A stretch of 64,000 nucleotides of DNA, taken from Hyphococcus sp. GTDB lineage: Bacteria > Pseudomonadota > Alphaproteobacteria > Caulobacterales > Parvularculaceae. The position numbers and the translations under genes were made by a program. The stretch lies in NCBI GenBank assembly GCA_028281665.1, contig JANQJK010000016.1, positions 1 through 64,000 of the forward strand. Reading direction: 5' to 3'. The number at the start of each line of letters is the position of its first letter. The first letter of the stretch is position 1. Positions 57,809 through 64,000 of this stretch are shown here, piece after piece. The notes below the pieces were generated by a model. That model searched no databases and was not told the DNA's origin. It saw only the letters and a program-made list of their open reading frames with translations.

Positions 57809-59314
57809 TTATCGGAAGAGACCGAGCAGAACCTGCGGACGCTGGTTAGCGATCGACAGGGCCTGAACGCCGAGCTGCTGCTGCACCTGTAGGGACTGCA
57901 GGCGGGCGGAAGCTTCTTCGAGATCGGCCTCAACAAGGGCGCCGATGCCGGTTTTCAGGGAGTCGGTCAGCGTTCTGACGAACTCGTTCTGGATATCGAT
58001 CCGCTTCTGAGCGGAACCGAAAGCCGCCGCCGCATCGATGCTGGTGTTGATCAGCCCTTCGATTTCGGTCAAAGCGGCCGTTGCGCCGGTAGAGGTCGTA
58101 ACGTCGATCGTAGCGACGCTGGCAAGGCCGGAAGAGTTGGCCGCTGCAACCGCGCCGGTAAGCGCAACGTCGGCCGTTCCGAGGTTGGAGACCACGACAT
58201 CGCTGCCTGTGCCGCCAGCGGTCACATCCGTCACATTCGTGCCGATCGCGGCGCGAAGTCCGGCGGCAACTTCATCCGTGCCGTCGCCGGCCACGGCTGT
58301 GTAGGTGAAGTCCGTGCCGCCAACACCAAGGGTGAAGATTTCGCCGGCTGTAACCGTGCCGCCGATAGTAATCGTGCCGGTGCCTGCGGTGTCGTTTGGC
58401 GTGGCGGGCGTTTGTGCGTCGACTTCAGTCGCGCCGCCGGCCGCTGCGATTTCGCCGCCCGAAGCGTCAGATGCAACGCCGATGGTTACGGCAGACGCAT
58501 TCGAGTTTGAAATCGTCACGACCGCGCCTGTGCCGCCAACGGTGATGCCGGCGAAAGCCGGATTGCTGGCGTCGATTTGCGCCTGTACGGCAGCGCGAAG
58601 ACCGGCGGCGACGCCGTCTGCGTCTTCAGCCGATACGCCGTCAGTCGTAAACGTAACGTCTGAGCCGCCGACAGTGATCGTAAAGGTCTCGCTGGTCGCT
58701 GGCGTGCCGGACACTGTAAGGTCTAGAGTTCCAGGTGACGCCGCGGTGCCGCCAGTGCCTGCGCCCGCTGTCGCGGAAGCTGTCGCCGTACCGGTGATCG
58801 GCAGCGCTACGCCGCCCGTAATCGACAGATCGCTGCGAGCGATCGAGATGTTCGACGTCGATACCGTGCCGTCGGCGGCGCGGTTCAGCGAAGAGAGAAT
58901 GTTGACCGAATCTGTGCCTTTCAAGAGGTTCAGACCGTTAAACTGAGCAGCGTCGACAATCGTCGTGATTTGAGATTCCAACTGATCAATGTCCGTTTGA
59001 ATCTTCGTCCGGTCGACATTGTCTTCCTGCGCGCTAACGATGAGCTCTTTCATGTTTTGCAGGAGGCCGGTGATCGTCTCGGCGGCGCCGCGCGCCACAG
59101 AAACCGTCGATGCGCCAAGGTCGAGCGATGAAGAGATCGCTTCAAACCCGTCGACGTCCGACTGCATGACCGTTGAAACAGCCCAGATCGCCGCATTGTC
59201 GCGAGCGTTCGAGATGCTCCGGCCGGTTGAGATTTCCTGCTGAACTGACGTCAGATCACGATTGATCTGGCGCAAAGTTGTGAGCGCGATCATTGCGCTT
59301 TCGTTTGTAAGCAT
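57809..59314 (-). CDS. Flagellin with duplicated central domain
   Basis: A 501-residue flagellin. The N-terminal (ALTTLRQINRDLTSVQQEIS) and C-terminal (QVQQQLGVQALSIANQRPQV) helices of the D0/D1 domains are well kept. The central part (about residues 195-395) is rich in Gly, Thr, Ala and Val and contains two similar modules: one with FTITVGGSDVTFTTDG and VAAGLRAAV, the other with FTLGVGGTDFTYTAVAGDG and VAAGLRAAI. They would form the outer surface of the filament. A hairpin terminator follows. Confidence 0.95.
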   Translation of the reverse strand: MLTNESAMIALTTLRQINRDLTSVQQEISTGRSISNARDNAAIWAVSTVMQSDVDGFEAISSSLDLGASTVSVARGAAETITGLLQNMKELIVSAQEDNVDRTKIQTDIDQLESQITTIVDAAQFNGLNLLKGTDSVNILSSLNRAADGTVSTSNISIARSDLSITGGVALPITGTATASATAGAGTGGTAASPGTLDLTVSGTPATSETFTITVGGSDVTFTTDGVSAEDADGVAAGLRAAVQAQIDASNPAFAGITVGGTGAVVTISNSNASAVTIGVASDASGGEIAAAGGATEVDAQTPATPNDTAGTGTITIGGTVTAGEIFTLGVGGTDFTYTAVAGDGTDEVAAGLRAAIGTNVTDVTAGGTGSDVVVSNLGTADVALTGAVAAANSSGLASVATIDVTTSTGATAALTEIEGLINTSIDAAAAFGSAQKRIDIQNEFVRTLTDSLKTGIGALVEADLEEASARLQSLQVQQQLGVQALSIANQRPQVLLGLFR

Positions 59315-59340
59315 GATTTACGTTCCCTTGTACCTATGTG

Positions 59341-59379
59341 TGCGTATTTTACGCATAATTCCAAGCACGGTTTCTCCGT
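59341..59379 (-). promoter_or_regulatory. Two small hairpins in the flagellin leader
   Basis: TGCGT-ATTTT-ACGCA at 59341-59355 and ACGG-TTTCT-CCGT at 59367-59379, 26 to 65 bases before the flagellin start on the minus strand. FlbT acts on the flagellin mRNA leader in Caulobacter, so these are candidate leader structures. No binding evidence is available from sequence. Confidence 0.35.
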
Positions 59380-59498
59380 ACCGGGACTTTCTGCACCACC
59401 CTGACGAAAGTGGAACGCGTTCTTTCATCCCACGACAAGTACTTCAGGTTGTCGATTGCGACTGTACAGCGCAGGAGATAAATTTTGGTTAATCGAAA

Positions 59499-59888
59499 TT
59501 ATGCAATCTTTTTGCGCGTGGTTGCAGAATCTTCGAGCCTCAATTGTTCGCCATTCTGCGTGTAAGTACCGACAACGCTATCTAAGTTGTTAAGGTGCGC
59601 AAGTCGTTCCTGTGCTGATTTTACGCCGGCCTTCGTCGATTGAATTAATTTCTCGTTCTCGGATGCGAGCCGTTTCAGCACTTTGATGGATTGCGCATGG
59701 GCCGCCAGGATGTTGTTGGCGTCCGGTCCCGCAAGATGGCGTTCCAACAATCTGACATAGCGTTCTTTCGCGGCGGACAGTTCGGGGAGGCCGCCAAATT
59801 CTCCGGAGAGGAGCTGCGTGCGCTCGCGCTTCAGAACGTCAGCCAGGCGATGAACGGTATCTTCAAACGGTTCGTTCGGGCGCATCAC
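59499..59888 (-). CDS. FlgN-like flagellar chaperone
   Basis: A 129-residue helical protein (EDTVHRLADVLKRERTQLLS, LSAAKERYVRLLERHLAGPD and VLKRLASENEKLIQSTKAGV) with the three-helix look of FlgN-type export chaperones for hook-filament junction proteins. It overlaps the FlgJ-type gene by 26 bases and lies upstream of flagellin on the same strand. Identity as FlgN is likely but not certain. Confidence 0.65.
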   Translation of the reverse strand: MMRPNEPFEDTVHRLADVLKRERTQLLSGEFGGLPELSAAKERYVRLLERHLAGPDANNILAAHAQSIKVLKRLASENEKLIQSTKAGVKSAQERLAHLNNLDSVVGTYTQNGEQLRLEDSATTRKKIA

Positions 59889-60183
59889 CGGCTTCCTTGG
59901 CTTTTAGTTGTTCGTAAATCTTCTCGGCGAGTCCGAAACCGCCACTGTCGACAATTCTCGTCGCATACTGGCTCAACAACAATGAGGCGTAGTTTTCGCC
60001 GCCGAAGCCGCTGTCGGCGGAGAGCGCTTTTTCAAAGCCGCTGTGTTTCAGCATCTGCGCGACGAACACGGCTTCGAACTCCTTTGCGCGTTCAAGCATA
60101 GCTTCGTCTCGCGCAGCAGCGTCCGGCGCGGTGCGGGCGGGCGCGCTTTGCGGGGAGGCGACAAGTTGCTCAACCTTTAACAC
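59863..60183 (-). CDS. FlgJ-type rod-binding protein without muramidase domain
   Basis: A 106-residue protein matching the N-terminal rod-binding domain of FlgJ: AKEFEAVFVAQMLKHSGFEK and GGENYASLLLSQYATRIVDS. There is no C-terminal muramidase domain, so the transglycosylase at 52584-53282 probably supplies that activity. GTG 60183 is chosen because AGAAG precedes it; TTG 60204 is a longer option. The 3' end overlaps the FlgN-like gene by 26 bases. Confidence 0.85.
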   Translation of the reverse strand: MLKVEQLVASPQSAPARTAPDAAARDEAMLERAKEFEAVFVAQMLKHSGFEKALSADSGFGGENYASLLLSQYATRIVDSGGFGLAEKIYEQLKAKEAGDAPERTV

Positions 60184-60282
60184 TTTTCTTCTCGCGTCCT
60201 TCAAAACTCAGAAAAATGCACGCAAAGAGTTAGTAACCAATTTCTGGCATAACGTGCCTAACAAATATTTATCGGATACCGA

Positions 60283-61626
60283 TTGATGAATGAATCAGGA
60301 CATGTCGGCGTAATCGGCGCGTTGCTTCCAAAAACCTCCGGCAATCCGGCGTCTGGCGTACGGGAGGTCGAACGCGGCGTTAAAGACGACGGCGCGGAGG
60401 GTTCGGGCCAGTTCGCCGAAATTTTCGACGATGCCGGGGCCGGCAAGAAGCGCGGCGATGGTGATGCGCGGGAAACGGGCGTTGTCATCGAGAGTGCGCA
60501 CAGGGCCGAACGTCCGAGCAATGACCGCACAGCGTTCGACGCCGCTGTGTTCCGTGCGTCGGGCGAGGGCCTCGGTGCGCTCAGCGTGGAGTTTCAAAGG
60601 CAGGCCGCAGGGCGCAGCGAAAACATCTCCTCAATCCAGGCTTTTCGCCCCTTGAATGGCGATGTCAATCAATTGGCGAGAAATGTTGACAGTCTGTCAA
60701 AATTTGCAGGCGTTGTCGCGCCTGATCGGGGCGCAGCGCTTTCTCAGAGTGCAGACACAGCCCTGACAACAATTAAACTCGGACCGCCGACGGCGGACGG
60801 CCGGGAGGCGACACATTTTGACGTGCGCCGCGATGGCGCGCTGACGCTGTCGCTGCGGCCGGATGCAGCGACCGGCGTCGACGTTCGCGTTGTTGACGCT
60901 CGGGCAGGATTGTCGCCAACGCAGCGATTGCATCCGGAGCTGGAAGCGGGGCGCGACAGGGTTATCGAGATCCGGCCGACGCTTGCGGAAGCGGCGACCG
61001 CGCCGGCCCAGGGCAATCAAAACATCCTTGCGGCGGCTGCGATGCCGACCAGCTTTATCAACGCTTACGGTTTTCCGGCCTCGCCGTTCATTAGCGGGCA
61101 GGCCGGTCCTGTTGCCGTGCGGGAAGTCGACGCCCTGTTCGATCCGGCGCTGTCAGTACAGGCCGCGTCGACGCGGGGCTCGGGCGGCGCTGCGCTGGTC
61201 GCGTCATCGTCAGCACAATCGTTTGTGGCCATGGCCGGCGTTCTACCGCAGATTCAGGCGGCAATCGTTGCGCGCAACGGGCGCGACGTCGTCGAAGTGC
61301 GCCTTGATCCGCCGGATCTCGGGCGCGTGCGTATCGGCTTCAATGTTGAGAATGGCGAGACGATCAGAGCCGTTGTGGGCGCCGAACGCCCCGAAACCCT
61401 CGATCACCTGAAAAGAAACATTGTCGATCTCGAACAGCATCTCAAACAAGCGGGATTTGCGTCTATCAGCTTTGAGTTCAGCAGCGACCAGCAGCGCTTC
61501 GCCGATGGCGAAAACGCCGCCCGGGAACTGGCGGCGGAACTCGAAACAGACGCAGGCGCCGCGGCTATCCAGAACACAATCTACCTTTCGCTGCGTGAGA
61601 ATGCGCAGCTTGACCTGCTTTTGTAA
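60283..61626 (+). CDS. fliK: Flagellar hook-length control protein FliK
   Basis: A 447-residue protein whose N-terminal two-thirds is low in conserved motifs, as is usual for FliK, and whose last 150 residues carry the Flg_hook domain (VEVRLDPPDLGRVRIGFNVE and HLKQAGFASISFEFSSDQQ). It acts as a ruler that signals FlhB. It starts 79 bases from the divergent FlgJ-type gene. Confidence 0.88.
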   Translation: MMNESGHVGVIGALLPKTSGNPASGVREVERGVKDDGAEGSGQFAEIFDDAGAGKKRGDGDARETGVVIESAHRAERPSNDRTAFDAAVFRASGEGLGALSVEFQRQAAGRSENISSIQAFRPLNGDVNQLARNVDSLSKFAGVVAPDRGAALSQSADTALTTIKLGPPTADGREATHFDVRRDGALTLSLRPDAATGVDVRVVDARAGLSPTQRLHPELEAGRDRVIEIRPTLAEAATAPAQGNQNILAAAAMPTSFINAYGFPASPFISGQAGPVAVREVDALFDPALSVQAASTRGSGGAALVASSSAQSFVAMAGVLPQIQAAIVARNGRDVVEVRLDPPDLGRVRIGFNVENGETIRAVVGAERPETLDHLKRNIVDLEQHLKQAGFASISFEFSSDQQRFADGENAARELAAELETDAGAAAIQNTIYLSLRENAQLDLLL

Positions 61627-61644
61627 TTTCATCGGGAGAATTCG

Positions 61645-62367
61645 ATGCAAGCGATCAATAATGACGTCACATTCGGGGTCGGTCAGCCGTCTCCCGTTCC
61701 TTCGGAGACGAATGAAAGCGCTGCGACCGCGGCGTCAGATTTTCAGAGCTTCCTGTTGCTGCTGACGGCGCAATTGCGCAATCAGGATCCCCTAAGTCCG
61801 CTCGATTCAACGCAGTTTGTCGAGCAGCTCGCGAGCTTCTCGGCAGTCGAACAGCAGATCGAAACGAACAGCAAGCTGGATGCGTTGACGGAGCGCCTCA
61901 GCGTCAGCGCTATTGACGAAGCCTCCCAATGGATCGGCAAGGACGTTGAAGCAACGAGCGGCGCCGCGCATTTTGAAGGCGCGGCCCTGTCTTATCTCGT
62001 CCCCGAGGGCGCTCCCGGCACGACAACGGAAATTGTTGTTTCCGATCTTGCAGGCAATGTCGTCTACAGCGAACAGGCCGGCAGTCAGCGCCGGGAATTT
62101 ACATGGCGCGGTGAAAACGGCGAGGGCGGGACAGCGCCGAATGGCGACTATGTCGTGAGCATCAATCGGTATAACGAGGGCGAACTCGTTGAGGTTGCTC
62201 AACCGATCGCCTTCACGCGGGTCATCCAGGCGCGCTTTGAAGAAACAGGCGTGAGGCTGGTGCTTGAAAACGGCGCGATTGTCAGTCCGTCGGAAATCGC
62301 CGCGTTGCGCAGCGCGCCTTCAGCGTCGCAAGGCGATGCTTCAGACGTCCTGCCGGGCGACGTTTAG
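61645..62367 (+). CDS. flgD: Flagellar hook capping protein FlgD
   Basis: A 240-residue hook-cap scaffold: DFQSFLLLLTAQLRNQDPLS and LDSTQFVEQLASFSAVEQQI are the FlgD signature, and a FlgD Ig-like/Tudor region follows (REFTWRGENGEGGTAPNGDY). It follows fliK by 18 bases with GGGAGAA upstream. The last 27 bases overlap the convergent fliL gene. Confidence 0.93.
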   Translation: MQAINNDVTFGVGQPSPVPSETNESAATAASDFQSFLLLLTAQLRNQDPLSPLDSTQFVEQLASFSAVEQQIETNSKLDALTERLSVSAIDEASQWIGKDVEATSGAAHFEGAALSYLVPEGAPGTTTEIVVSDLAGNVVYSEQAGSQRREFTWRGENGEGGTAPNGDYVVSINRYNEGELVEVAQPIAFTRVIQARFEETGVRLVLENGAIVSPSEIAALRSAPSASQGDASDVLPGDV

Positions 62368-62892
62368 GATCAGGACGTCAACGACGTCCTCTCCCAGTAC
62401 GGTTTTTGCGGAAGTTAATAGACGCGCGCGGATTTGCGCGAGGTTTTCCTGCTCAAGCAGGCTGCCGCCAAACGCATCTTCATTTGAGAGTTGCAACAGC
62501 GTTTTAAGAAGCGCGTCCCGAACCTTCGGTTCGCGCGAATAGGCGTTTTCCGTCGCTGACGGATCAAGTTCCAGATTGATGTCCAGAATGACCAGTGCGG
62601 AGACGTTGTTTCGCGATACGACCGGCACGACAAATTGCCGGCTGAATTTCATGAATCCTGTCGATTCGCCGCTGTCCTTGTCCTTGCCGCCATATTTGCC
62701 GTCTTTCTTCGATTTCTTTTTTTTCTCTTTTTCTTTTTCCGGCTTGGCGTTGTCTTTTTTTGCCTGCTTGTCGCCGCCGCTGTCCGCTGATGCGAGCGTC
62801 GGTTTTTGCGACCCCGTGCTCAGCGAGACGCCAACATAGGCGCCCCCGGCAACGGCGATGACCTGAATAACAATGGCGATAATCTTAATCAT
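62341..62892 (-). CDS. fliL: Flagellar basal-body associated protein FliL
   Basis: A 183-residue protein with one N-terminal membrane helix (IKIIAIVIQVIAVAGGAYVG), a linker of mostly Lys, Glu and Asp (about residues 40-72) and a FliL-like periplasmic domain (VVPVVSRNNVSALVILDINL, KVRDALLKTLLQLSNEDAFG). The gene order flgA, flgH, fliL is the same as in many alphaproteobacteria. It overlaps flgD convergently by 27 bases. Confidence 0.82.
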   Translation of the reverse strand: MIKIIAIVIQVIAVAGGAYVGVSLSTGSQKPTLASADSGGDKQAKKDNAKPEKEKEKKKKSKKDGKYGGKDKDSGESTGFMKFSRQFVVPVVSRNNVSALVILDINLELDPSATENAYSREPKVRDALLKTLLQLSNEDAFGGSLLEQENLAQIRARLLTSAKTVLGEDVVDVLILNVARQDV

Positions 62893-62897
62893 GGTTC

Positions 62898-63653
62898 CTA
62901 GTAGGGCAGGACTGCGTCAAGGATCTTCTGGCCGTAGCGCGGCTGTTGTACGTCGCTGATAACGCCGCGTCCGCCATAAACGACACGGGCGTCGGCGATC
63001 TTCTCGTAAGTGATGGTATTCTGCCGTGAGATGTCTTCCGGCCGGATGATACCCGCGACCTGCAAGTCGCGTAACTCGTGATTAACACGCACTTCCTGAC
63101 TACCGGTTATCACCATATGTCCATTTGGCAGCATATGCGTAACCGTTGCGGCGACACGCAACGTCACTTTTTCCTCGCGCCGAATGTTGCCATCGCCGTT
63201 CGTTGCGGAGGACGACGAGGCGTCAATCGCTGGATCGAGCGTCGCGCCATTGGGCAGGACGTCAGATGCAAGGCTGGCGAGACCGAAGAAGTTCGGAATG
63301 GAGAGCCCTTCCGTGGCGTCCCGCGTGCGGTCGGTCCGGTTTTTGATTTCGGCTTCGTCGTCGATCTCGATAACAACCGTCAGAATATCGCCCAGCGTGC
63401 GCGCTCGGCGGTCGCCGAACAAGGAGGTCGGGCCGGACTGCCAAAGCGAGCCCGCTGATGCTGCCTCGTCGACCTCCGGTGCCGTCATGCCGGCGAGGGC
63501 GAGACGTTCGGCTGCGGCCGTTGGCACCTCCTGTCGCGGCGCGCCCGGCGGGGACATATGCGGTGCGGTGAAAGCGTGATCGAGGCGCCCGACACACGCC
63601 GTCGTCATCTGGCACGCGGCGATAACCGCGATGCAGGAAACAGTCTTTTTCAT
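62898..63653 (-). CDS. flgH: Flagellar L-ring protein FlgH
   Basis: A 251-residue outer-membrane lipoprotein. The leader KTVSCIAVIAACQMTTAC ends in a lipobox. GSLWQSGPTSLFGDRRARTL and GDILTVVIEIDDEAEIKNRT are classic FlgH segments, and VNHELRDLQVAGIIRPEDIS the C-terminal one. It overlaps flgA by four bases and precedes fliL by five. Confidence 0.95.
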   Translation of the reverse strand: MKKTVSCIAVIAACQMTTACVGRLDHAFTAPHMSPPGAPRQEVPTAAAERLALAGMTAPEVDEAASAGSLWQSGPTSLFGDRRARTLGDILTVVIEIDDEAEIKNRTDRTRDATEGLSIPNFFGLASLASDVLPNGATLDPAIDASSSSATNGDGNIRREEKVTLRVAATVTHMLPNGHMVITGSQEVRVNHELRDLQVAGIIRPEDISRQNTITYEKIADARVVYGGRGVISDVQQPRYGQKILDAVLPY

Positions 63654-64000
63654 AGGTTCGCCTTTACAGAGTCTGACCCGGTGACGACTACCGTCACGAT
63701 GCGTTTCGATCCGAGATTCATGACGCGAATGCGGTCGCCCAGTGCGCCGTTATCCAGCGCGCGGCCCTCGGCGGATATGGTCATCGCGCCCCGTGCAAAC
63801 TCCATCTGGACGATGGCGTTGCGTTTGATCAGGGTCGGCGGTCGAAGCTTCGACTCGTCGATCGGCTGACCGCGATAGAAGGCGCGATTGGCTTCCATGC
63901 CGATAATGTCGACCGCGCGGCGCAACGCGACGCGATCGTCCGGTGTGATTATGTCGGCCGCGGAGATAATGGACCCCGCGCGGATATTTCGTGCAGCGAC
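63650..64000 (-). CDS. flgA: Flagellar P-ring assembly protein FlgA, 3' part
   Basis: The gene leaves the window at 64000 on the minus strand; 116 codons are visible and the frame is open to the edge. The part seen starts VAARNIRAGSIISAADI, which is an SAF domain, and continues with RAVDIIGMEANRAFYRGQPI and the RIRVMNLGSKRIVTVVVTGS end of FlgA-type chaperones. It assists assembly of the P ring in the periplasm. The stop overlaps flgH by ATGA. Confidence 0.9.
   Translation of the reverse strand, partial: VAARNIRAGSIISAADIITPDDRVALRRAVDIIGMEANRAFYRGQPIDESKLRPPTLIKRNAIVQMEFARGAMTISAEGRALDNGALGDRIRVMNLGSKRIVTVVVTGSDSVKANL

Noticed and set aside
60243..60256. TGGCATAACGTGCC before fliK as a sigma-54 promoter
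   Set aside because: Only eight bases separate the GG and GC pairs; ten are needed.
1..64000. Mobile element or genomic island boundaries
   Set aside because: I found no integrase, transposase, tRNA end, direct repeat or CRISPR array. The change from catabolic to flagellar genes at about 46130 has no visible attachment site.

Overview
The window looks like chromosomal DNA from a flagellated alphaproteobacterium of fairly high GC content. FlbT, FlaF and a DUF1217 protein next to flagellin, and a perfect TTAA-N7-TTAA (CtrA-type) box, are alphaproteobacterial hallmarks. A relative of Parvularculales, Hyphomonadaceae or Rhodobacterales is plausible, but I cannot place it by sequence search. I saw no insertion sequence, integrase, tRNA, rRNA or CRISPR array.

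Positions 1-46128 hold a large catabolic and transport gene cluster of about 46 genes. Left part (1-27500): two MDR oxidoreductases, VOC proteins, MFS carriers, a LeuCD-type hydratase pair, a CaiB CoA-transferase, an HMG-CoA-lyase-type aldolase, an FAD oxidase fused to an aldehyde dehydrogenase, a GntR/UTRA regulator, a Tat-exported flavin oxidase, three exported CpcT/CpeT (bilin-lyase family) proteins, and a HapK-like/SDR/deacetylase operon. Middle part (27540-39948): a CoA-thioester module (CitE-type lyase, MaoC hydratase, acyl-CoA dehydrogenase, two CaiB transferases, a family I CoA-transferase, two MmgE/PrpD proteins, an AMP-forming CoA ligase, an amidase) with its own GntR/UTRA regulator. 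Right part (39950-46128): an enoyl-CoA hydratase, a nitrilase-fold protein, two PuuE-like deacetylase-fold proteins, an isochorismatase-type amidase and a sodium:solute symporter.

The main discovery is the control layout. A 16-bp palindrome, AAATGRTATAYCATTT, occurs eight times, each time in an intergenic spacer and seven times between divergent genes (3858, 7231, 11024, 14449, 15493, 17963, 23472, 44421). One copy lies upstream of the first GntR gene, which suggests an autoregulated regulon. A different palindrome centred on TTTGTCCGGACAAA occurs at 27540 and 34517 and frames the CoA module together with the second GntR gene. The enzyme classes together suggest breakdown of a nitrogen-containing, alkyl-branched ring compound: oxidation, opening of a cyclic imide or lactam, deamidation to an alkyl-maleate-like acid, hydration, CoA activation and retro-aldol or retro-Claisen cleavage. 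The three exported CpcT/CpeT proteins and the HapK-like protein make a linear tetrapyrrole or another oligopyrrole a candidate substrate; this is inference. Two genes in the cluster carry deletion scars (2200-2803 and 45932-46128).

Positions 46130-64000 hold motility genes: a small unknown gene, a PilZ protein, a diguanylate cyclase behind a CtrA-type box, then a FliJ-like gene, flhB, fliR, flhA, a lytic transglycosylase gene, fliQ, fliE, flgC, flgB, divergent fliI, a DUF1217 gene, flbT, flaF, flagellin, a FlgN-like gene, a FlgJ-type rod gene, divergent fliK and flgD, then fliL, flgH and a partial flgA leaving the window.
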